Positions 6,301-9,768 of a stretch of DNA of 9,768 nt are shown here, piece by piece; within the stretch, counting starts at the first letter, position 1, and each line of letters begins with the position of its first letter. The position numbers and the translations under genes were made by a program. Below the pieces are notes generated by a model that was not told the origin of the DNA, ran no database searches, and saw only the letters and a list, made by a program, of their open reading frames with translations. The DNA lies in contig JASLGO010000127.1 of NCBI GenBank assembly GCA_030150135.1, positions 1 to 9,768 of the forward strand, in the 5' to 3' direction. The stretch is from Aquirhabdus sp. GTDB taxonomy: Bacteria > Pseudomonadota > Gammaproteobacteria > Pseudomonadales > Moraxellaceae.

Positions 6301-6960
6301 TCGGTGGGTGGTCTAATTTTCCGTGTATTTGTAAATTTGATTACTAAAGCAGTGACCTCACCATTTGCTTTGATTGGTTCAGCTTTTGGCGGTGGAGATG
6401 AACTTGGCTATGCCGAATTTCCAGCAGGTTCATCAACACTCACGCCAGAAACTCAAACTAAGTTAGATACTATTGCCAAAGCATTAGTTGATCGTCCAGC
6501 ACTTAAAATGGACATCACAGGTCGTGTTGACCCAATCACAGACAGTGAAGGTGTTCGCCAGCAAATCCTCAATCAAAAAATATTAGCACTTAAACAAAAA
6601 GACTCAGTCAATCAAAGTGAAAATACACGCTCAGATGACATGACCATCACTGATGCAGATAAACAGAAATATATGAGTAAAGTTTATAGCGCATCAAAAT
6701 TTGATAAACCAAAGAACATGATCGGTCTGACAAAATCCCTGCCCATTGCGGACATGGAAAAATTGATTCTTGCAAATACACCCGTCACCCAAGGTGCGCT
6801 CAGTGCCCTTGCAACTGATCGCGCAGATGCTGTGCGGAAATATCTAGTAGCCAAAGACCAAGTTCCGATGGAACGTCTATTTATGATTGCACCCAAACTG
6901 ACTGCTGATGGAATCAAAGATAAAGGAAAACCAAATCGAGCAGACTTTTCATTGAAATAA
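3328..6960 (+). CDS. DUF748 / AsmA-like envelope protein (1210 aa)
   Basis: From the chosen ATG the protein begins MNKPRILRW and one membrane helix (about 7-28), so a short basic tail is cytoplasmic and the rest periplasmic. The segment QIGRKATVEKIDFNPFTFTL (43-62), followed by KVSNFTLYEP, is the signature opening of DUF748 proteins, which resemble the AsmA family. The body is a long series of beta-rich repeats broken by two low-complexity Thr/Ala/Pro linkers (about 337-364 and 769-815). The C-terminus, from about residue 1028, resembles an OmpA-like peptidoglycan-binding fold: FPAGSSTLTPET, ITGRVDPITDSEG and, after an insertion, ATDRADAVRKYL. AsmA-family proteins are proposed to carry phospholipids between membranes. 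A bridge-like envelope role is inferred here by resemblance. The gene is monocistronic: a terminator precedes it and a convergent hairpin follows. Confidence 0.88.
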   Translation: MNKPRILRWLIISFTILLALALVSWLVVPPLTKHLVEQQIQTQIGRKATVEKIDFNPFTFTLKVSNFTLYEPNKVTPALSAKSLLLNTSWGSLIHLAPVINEVQLVNPNIHLIRTSAQGVGRYNYSDIIDRIQAMPKSNNTKPTLFSVANIQLIDGTIIFDDQVTNKEINIKALNIGVPFISNFPNQIDTFVQPHLSAVINGSPFNLKGRSKPFTNSLETALAIDIDQLDVASYVPFSPVALPLNIQSSKLSTKLDLTFDRKKNQPEILLSGIVKLADVSLADKHSAPLFKTKSIEAQIQKLNVLSGAIALNQTNIENPEVWANLDAKGQLNWANLKTASTQPTKTLNTAKADTAKKASPLPPMTLAKLNLHNGIINWRDAANASPTIDLQVKNIELNATELSLAADAKPANVTLSTGSPTDQHIQFNGLITPASANVTGKISVDALSLAQYQPYINRVLAAKLDGQLSLNTLVTVNNGQIDLQQLGVELANLKVAAKSNTTNNITAKKINLENANINTQAQTFNADRLHLDGVESHIQRDAQDKLNIQQFLLATNQTKKAVHKAGSQKTAPDWTALINQIAITDSTLAYRDDAVKPAVNLLANSLNITANNISSKLDKPIQITLKTKLNKTGNLSVSGNVAPQLKSIKADIDAKNLSVVAFQPYFTDYLNVVMTTGQASTQGKLFLVPPINQQKLVTSYNGALHLANFRILDKESGDDFLKWKSLNIDGINTNMGGAHQNISADQIALSDFYARIILSETARLNLEDVVASPSTNNTAPHSLTSTDANAQVTPAASPSTQPATAATIATPTNTPVIKIGKIIIKGGNINYTDHFVKPQYTANMTGMNGTVGTIASNQPTAAPIDIKGKIDNDAPVAISGSLNPLFKPMFLDIKGSANDVELPRLTPYATKYAGYPIEKGKLSMDVGYQIQNDKLVAQNHVRIDQLTFGDKVDSPTATKLPVQLAVALLKDRHGQINIDLPISGTLSDPQFSVGGLIFRVFVNLITKAVTSPFALIGSAFGGGDELGYAEFPAGSSTLTPETQTKLDTIAKALVDRPALKMDITGRVDPITDSEGVRQQILNQKILALKQKDSVNQSENTRSDDMTITDADKQKYMSKVYSASKFDKPKNMIGLTKSLPIADMEKLILANTPVTQGALSALATDRADAVRKYLVAKDQVPMERLFMIAPKLTADGIKDKGKPNRADFSLK

Positions 6961-6988
6961 AATAGCCTCATCATGAGAGAGGCTATTT
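6960..6988 (-). terminator. Convergent terminator between the DUF748 gene and pyrF
   Basis: A 10-bp stem, AAATAGCCTC (6960-6969) with GAGGCTATTT (6979-6988), surrounds a 9-nt loop and touches the DUF748 stop codon. On the minus strand the stem leads into TTATTTC, a modest U-rich tail, so it better fits termination of pyrF about 40 nt after its stop. On the plus strand a run of G follows, so it would work poorly there as a U-tract terminator. Confidence 0.7.
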
Positions 6989-7029
6989 GGGGGAGTGCTA
7001 ATGACTGTAAAACCAGCACAAAGGTTTAA

Positions 7030-7719
7030 TTACGACCCTTTGATGCTGTGCAAAATATCCAATACAGCTTGCTTCGGAGAATTAGCTTGCGTAATTGGAC
7101 GACCAACCACTAAATGACTTGCACCTGCCGTGATCGCATCTACAGGAGTTACGATTCGTTTTTGATCATCCGAATTACTTCCTGCTGGGCGAATCCCTGG
7201 TGTTACCAAAAGAAACTCACTACCCAAATTCTCACGCAACATCGCGGCTTCCTTCGCTGAACACACCACTCCAGCCAAACCACTCTCTTGTGCGAGTTTA
7301 GCCAAGCGCATAACATGTTGTTCTGGTGTCGCAGTGATGCCAATTCCCAGCAAATCATCCGCAGACATTGACGTCAGTACCGTTACACCAATCAAATGCG
7401 TTTTATAACCACCTAACCTTAACCGTTCAGCCGCAGTTTGCATCATTTGGCGACCACCAGAAGCATGGACATTTACCATCCACACGCCTAAATCTGCTGC
7501 GGCCTGAACGGCTTGAGCTGTTGTATTCGGAATATCATGAAATTTCAGATCTAAAAAAACTTCAAATCCACGCGCATGTAATGCTTTAACAATTGCTGGA
7601 CCTGTATAAGTAAAAAGCTCTTTTCCGACCTTCACTCGACATTGCGCAGGATCGAGTTGATCAGCTAAAGCCAGTGCAGCAGCTTCTGAATGGGTATCTA
7701 AAGCAACGATTAAACTCAT
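7030..7719 (-). CDS. pyrF: Orotidine 5'-phosphate decarboxylase
   Basis: PyrF decarboxylates OMP to UMP, the last step of de novo pyrimidine synthesis, as a cytosolic (beta/alpha)8-barrel dimer. The 229-residue product carries the catalytic tetrad segment FLDLKFHDIPNT (55-66) with D57, K59 and D62. It also has D8 in IVALD, K33 in VKVGKELF, the phosphate-loop motif TPGIRP (173-178) and VVGRPIT with R207 (204-210). The ATG at 7719 is preferred because GGGAG lies 8 nt upstream; a TTG five codons earlier would overlap that site. It lacks the usual lapB neighbour. It is separated from lapA by a terminator and has its own promoter. No frameshift or lost active-site residue is seen. Confidence 0.97.
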   Translation of the reverse strand: MSLIVALDTHSEAAALALADQLDPAQCRVKVGKELFTYTGPAIVKALHARGFEVFLDLKFHDIPNTTAQAVQAAADLGVWMVNVHASGGRQMMQTAAERLRLGGYKTHLIGVTVLTSMSADDLLGIGITATPEQHVMRLAKLAQESGLAGVVCSAKEAAMLRENLGSEFLLVTPGIRPAGSNSDDQKRIVTPVDAITAGASHLVVGRPITQANSPKQAVLDILHSIKGS

Positions 7720-7727
7720 AAGGCTAA

Positions 7728-7732
7728 CTCCC
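7728..7732 (-). promoter_or_regulatory. Ribosome binding site fixing the pyrF start
   Basis: On the minus strand GGGAG stands 8 nt before the ATG at 7719. It chooses this start over the in-frame TTG at 7734. Confidence 0.75.
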
Positions 7733-7789
7733 AATCAAAAATAAAATCTGGTCGCACGTCAAAACAAAGCATAATTTGTGCATTCTCGA

Positions 7790-7803
7790 CCCATTAAAAT
7801 GGG
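7790..7803 (-). repeat. Small palindrome at the pyrF transcript start
   Basis: CCCATTTTAATGGG on the minus strand is self-complementary apart from its centre and falls at about +1 to +14 of the predicted pyrF transcript. It could be a short 5'-end hairpin or an operator. Some pyrimidine genes use start-site-dependent 5' hairpins, but here the ribosome site is about 60 nt away, so the analogy is weak. Confidence 0.35.
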
Positions 7804-7809
7804 CGCGCT

Positions 7810-7815
7810 ATTATA
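7810..7815 (-). promoter_or_regulatory. Consensus -10 element for pyrF
   Basis: A perfect TATAAT on the minus strand is followed by a GC-rich discriminator (AGCGCGCCC) like that of rpsT. No hexamer close to TTGACA stands 16-18 nt upstream (GAGCTT at 17 nt), so an activator or a weak -35 is likely. Transcription would start near 7802-7803. Confidence 0.6.
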
Positions 7816-7883
7816 CCTGACCGCACCACTAAAAGCTCATGTACATATTTACTCCACCTCCCTCACCACAATTTTTTTGCAAT

Positions 7884-7911
7884 AAAAAAGCCGAGATAAA
7901 CTCGGCTTTTT
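7884..7911 (-). terminator. Intrinsic terminator of lapA
   Basis: GCCGAG and CTCGGC form a G/C stem around a 5-nt loop, extended by A/T pairs on both sides. On the minus strand the stem is followed by a run of six T and lies about 15 nt after the lapA stop. The A run on the other side would let it work in both directions. It separates lapA from pyrF. Confidence 0.92.
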
Positions 7912-7926
7912 ATATATTTCATTCAA

Positions 7927-8292
7927 TTACATTACTGGAGGCGTATGAACTTCATCAGGTTTAGAAATTGATGGCGTCGTATTTGCTGCCGTCGCAGTTG
8001 CGGCAGCTGCCGCGGCAGCTGCTTGAATATGACGTGCACGAACCAGCTCAAGTTCTTTATTTAAACGACCAATCTCCCAACGTGTTTGAACTACTCTAAA
8101 TACCAATACTCCGAGCAATAATCCTGTCACTATCCCTAAGATTAAAGTAATGACAAGCAATATCCCCAAATTCATGGCAGGAACTGTTGCAAAAACCAAT
8201 TCGACTTGTGGGTTACTGGCGTGATTGTAAACAACCAATGCTAAAGAATAACCAAATAGTGCGATCAACAATATTAAAAAAATAAAGCGCAT
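7927..8292 (-). CDS. lapA: LapA-domain (DUF1049) inner-membrane protein, 121 aa
   Basis: The small protein has two hydrophobic segments (about 2-22 and 42-66), joined by a short loop with NP-x-V-x-x, the usual plan of LapA (formerly YciS). A basic, helix-prone stretch follows (69-90, WEIGRLNKELELVRAR), then a run of eight alanines (91-98) and a Thr/Pro tail. E. coli LapA works with LapB in controlling lipopolysaccharide assembly and LpxC stability. The order rpsA-ihfB-lapA supports orthology, but lapB does not follow. GGAG lies 8 nt before the ATG. The gap from ihfB is 102 nt, with no clear terminator or convincing promoter, so cotranscription with ihfB is likely. Confidence 0.87.
   Translation of the reverse strand: MRFIFLILLIALFGYSLALVVYNHASNPQVELVFATVPAMNLGILLVITLILGIVTGLLLGVLVFRVVQTRWEIGRLNKELELVRARHIQAAAAAAAATATAANTTPSISKPDEVHTPPVM
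8003..8022. repeat. 20-bp perfect palindrome in the lapA alanine codons
   Basis: GCAGCTGCCGCGGCAGCTGC equals its own reverse complement. It arises from mixed GCN codons in the poly-alanine run of LapA and is strikingly GC-rich for this DNA. It may be prone to expansion or deletion. Any binding function is unsupported. Confidence 0.7.
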
Positions 8293-8394
8293 CGCTCATT
8301 CTCCGATTTTTTTATTTTGAATCATAGAAAATCAATACTCAAACAATCGCTTGAGTACGATCGCATCCATTCATGACTGTTCTAAATAACAATT

Positions 8395-8691
8395 TTACTT
8401 TTCTGGGTTTACCGCATCACGCAAAGCTTTTCCTGGCTTAAAGTGCGGTACTGATTTCGCTTCTACAGCCACAGCTTGACCTGTTTTTGGATTACGGCCT
8501 GCTCGAGCTGCGCGATGATGTAAAGCAAAACTACCAAAACCACGAATTTCGATACGATTACCATCGGTTAGGGTTTCAACCATTTGTTCTAACATGACCT
8601 TCACCGCTTCTTCAATCGCAGGTTCAGATAATTGATGATGTTGACCCGCCATACGATCAATAATGTCTGACTTATTTAATCCAGTAGTCAT
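8395..8691 (-). CDS. ihfB: Integration host factor subunit beta
   Basis: IHF is a heterodimeric DNA-bending protein acting in the nucleoid, in recombination and in transcription. The 98-residue product follows IhfB throughout: an N-terminal helical body (LNKSDIIDRMAG, then AIEEAVKVMLEQMVETL), IEIRGFGSFALHHRAARAGRNPKTG (47-71) containing the DNA-intercalating arm and its proline, and VPHFKPGKALRD (81-92). IEIRGFGSF and VPHFKPGK favour IHF-beta over HU. GGAG is 10 nt before the ATG. As in other gammaproteobacteria it lies directly after rpsA. A terminator between them and a promoter-like pair in the gap suggest independent expression. Confidence 0.97.
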   Translation of the reverse strand: MTTGLNKSDIIDRMAGQHHQLSEPAIEEAVKVMLEQMVETLTDGNRIEIRGFGSFALHHRAARAGRNPKTGQAVAVEAKSVPHFKPGKALRDAVNPEK

Positions 8692-8775
8692 TACAACGTC
8701 ACTCCATATACTTTTTTAAGGGAATATCCAACAACACACAATCTAGAACATACAATAAAACGATCTAACCACCAC

Positions 8776-8796
8776 AGCTCAGAGAACTACTAAGCT
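8776..8796 (-). repeat. Hairpin in the long ihfB leader
   Basis: In minus-strand RNA AGCUUAG pairs with CUGAGCU (7 bp with one U-G wobble) around a 7-nt loop. It sits mid-leader, about 85 nt before ihfB. Two TGATCA palindromes (8812-8817 and 8822-8827), 10 bp apart, lie just upstream. No known element is recognised. Confidence 0.35.
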
Positions 8797-8897
8797 TACT
8801 CAATATACTTTTGATCAACAATGATCAGAATAAAACCTATGCTGCAACATAACATCAAGTAGCCAGCGCGTCTACCTTAAAATACCTCTGTTATACA

Positions 8898-8926
8898 ATA
8901 CTATAATCGAATTTACGCTGAGTCAA
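8898..8926 (-). promoter_or_regulatory. Candidate sigma-70 promoter for ihfB
   Basis: On the minus strand TTGACT (8921-8926) and TAGTAT (8898-8903) are separated by exactly 17 nt, with five and four consensus matches. It lies just after the rpsA terminator and would give an ihfB leader of about 200 nt. A second, weaker pair (TTGATG with TTTTAT) lies closer to the gene. Confidence 0.55.
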
Positions 8927-8946
8927 ACCCCATCATACTTGGACAT

Positions 8947-8976
8947 AAAAAAACCGCCTCATTGAGACGGTTTTTT
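8947..8976 (-). terminator. Intrinsic terminator of rpsA
   Basis: In minus-strand RNA CCGUCUC pairs with GAGGCGG around an AAU loop, with one U-G wobble, and seven U follow. On the plus strand the same position would be a C-A mismatch, which marks it as belonging to the minus-strand gene. It lies about 20 nt after the rpsA stop. Confidence 0.9.
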
Positions 8977-8980
8977 CATT

Positions 8981-9000
8981 AATAATGATGGATCATTATT
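8981..9000. repeat. AT-rich palindrome over the rpsA stop codon
   Basis: AATAATGAT and ATCATTATT flank GG as an exact inverted repeat that contains the rpsA stop codon and abuts the terminator. It may help protect the 3' end of the rpsA mRNA, or it may be chance. Confidence 0.5.
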
Positions 9001-9768
9001 TCATTTGAGCTTTGATCAAGTCACCGATCGTTTTTGGACCAGTGCCTTCTTGTGCTGCAGCAGTAGCTGCTTTCAAGTTGTTCACTGCATCACGGTCTTC
9101 AGCTTCGTCTTTCGCTTTGATTGACAAGTTGATTGAACGTGTTTTGCGATCAACGTTGATGATCTTCGCTTCGATCTCTTGACCAACAGTCAGGTGCTTA
9201 GTTGCATCTTCAACACGGTCACGATTGATTTCAGACGCTTTCAAAGTGCCTTCGATGTCGTTACCCAAGTTTACAGTTGCGCCTTTTGCATCAACAGCAG
9301 TCACAGTACCTTTCACGATTGCACCGCGATCATTAGTCGCTGTGTAGTCATTGAATGGATCGTTGCTCATTTGCTTAACGCCTAAGCTGATGCGGTTGCC
9401 TTCTGCATCAACAGACAGGATAACTGCTTCAACGGTGTCGCCTTTCTTGTAGCGGCGGATCGCTTCTTCGCCTTGCTCGCTCCAAGAAATATCAGACAAA
9501 TGAACCAGACCATCGATGCCACCTGGCAAACCGATGAAAATACCGAAGTCAGTGATTGACTTGATGGTACCTGATACTTTTTCGCCTTTTTCATGCGCTT
9601 TAGCAAACTCATCCCATGGGTTAGCACGGGTTTGTTTGATACCGAGAGAAATACGACGACGCTCTTGGTCAACTTCCAGAACCATCACTTTTACTTCGTC
9701 GCCAATTTGAACGACTTTAGATGGGTGGATGTTTTTGTTGGTGTGATCCATTTCACTGACGTGAACCA
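8996..9768 (-). CDS. rpsA: 30S ribosomal protein S1, C-terminal part (256 residues)
   Basis: S1 holds mRNA on the 30S subunit for initiation. The frame runs to the window edge. The visible part starts VHVSEMDHTNKN, inside the fourth S1 repeat of the usual six-repeat protein of about 557 residues. It continues with the end of that repeat (VVQIGDEVKVMVLEVDQERR), the whole fifth repeat (visible residues about 61-132: KSITDFGIFIG, GIDGLVHLSDISW, RISLGVKQ) and the whole sixth (about 148-217: TAVDAKGATVNL, ASEINRDRVEDAT, INLSIKAKD). A less conserved Ala-rich tail ends the protein. Internal ATGs, such as the one at 9751, are not starts because the conserved sequence continues upstream of them. Codon choice looks like that of a highly expressed gene. 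Identification is secure. Confidence 0.98.
   Translation of the reverse strand, partial: VHVSEMDHTNKNIHPSKVVQIGDEVKVMVLEVDQERRRISLGIKQTRANPWDEFAKAHEKGEKVSGTIKSITDFGIFIGLPGGIDGLVHLSDISWSEQGEEAIRRYKKGDTVEAVILSVDAEGNRISLGVKQMSNDPFNDYTATNDRGAIVKGTVTAVDAKGATVNLGNDIEGTLKASEINRDRVEDATKHLTVGQEIEAKIINVDRKTRSINLSIKAKDEAEDRDAVNNLKAATAAAQEGTGPKTIGDLIKAQMK

Larger units (their letters stand above)
8692..8946. other. Non-coding gap between rpsA and ihfB
   Basis: No credible open frame was found in the gap. It holds the ihfB promoter candidate near the rpsA terminator and, closer to ihfB, a TGATCA pair and a hairpin. IHF genes are autoregulated in E. coli, but no full match to the IHF consensus (WATCAANNNNTTR) was found here by eye. 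Confidence 0.6.

Noticed and set aside
6684..7019. A 111-residue minus-strand frame at the end of the DUF748 gene
   Set aside because: It is antisense to the conserved C-terminal domain and runs through the convergent hairpin, with no family signal.
7368..7589. Plus-strand frame opposite pyrF
   Set aside because: It is antisense to the PyrF active-site region and has no features of its own.
7720..7734. TTG start for pyrF five codons upstream
   Set aside because: It overlaps the GGGAG ribosome site that serves the ATG at 7719, where the usual PyrF N-terminus begins.
9179..9710. Frames overlapping rpsA on both strands
   Set aside because: The S1 repeats in the main frame explain the sequence. 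These frames are a by-product of strong codon bias.
1..9768. A novel multigene system such as a defence, toxin-antitoxin, secretion or biosynthetic island
   Set aside because: Every gene of size belongs to a known housekeeping or widespread family, gene order is typical, and there are no mobile-element marks or shifts in base composition.

Overview
The window is ordinary chromosomal DNA from a gammaproteobacterium, most likely Acinetobacter or a close Moraxellaceae relative. The basis is the SecA N-terminus (MLASMVGGIFGTKNERE), the form of S1, IHF-beta, S20 and PyrF, moderately AT-rich DNA, and the gene order rpsA-ihfB-lapA-pyrF. The assignment rests on remembered family sequences, not on a search. 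No phage, insertion sequence, CRISPR array, tRNA or rRNA gene is visible.

Layout. The left edge holds the first 33 codons of secA (minus), preceded by a long AT-rich leader with no convincing gene. Next is a minus-strand cluster that reads, in transcription order, as an NAD(P)-binding atypical SDR protein, an RraA-family protein, and a protein with two glutaredoxin/GST-N-like domains. It ends near a perfect 31-nt palindrome. A divergent intergenic region separates this cluster from plus-strand rpsT (ribosomal protein S20). rpsT has a clear promoter, a GTG start, a strong intrinsic terminator and a leader that can fold into three nested stems. A 1210-aa DUF748/AsmA-like envelope protein follows on the plus strand. 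It converges on pyrF, with one hairpin lying between the two genes.

The right third is minus-strand housekeeping. In transcription order these are the C-terminal 256 residues of ribosomal protein S1 with a terminator, ihfB behind a leader of about 200 nt, lapA with its own terminator, and pyrF with its own TATAAT promoter. In E. coli lapB sits between lapA and pyrF. Here that place holds only about 200 bp of non-coding DNA.

The genes serve basic processes: translation (S1, S20), nucleoid structure (IHF), pyrimidine synthesis (PyrF), protein export (SecA) and envelope maintenance (DUF748, LapA). There is no evidence of a new multigene system. The points most worth a second look are the structured rpsT leader, the missing lapB, the sequence-complete aldolase motif in the RraA homologue, a Fur-like repeat before the DUF748 gene, and the palindromes in the non-coding gaps.
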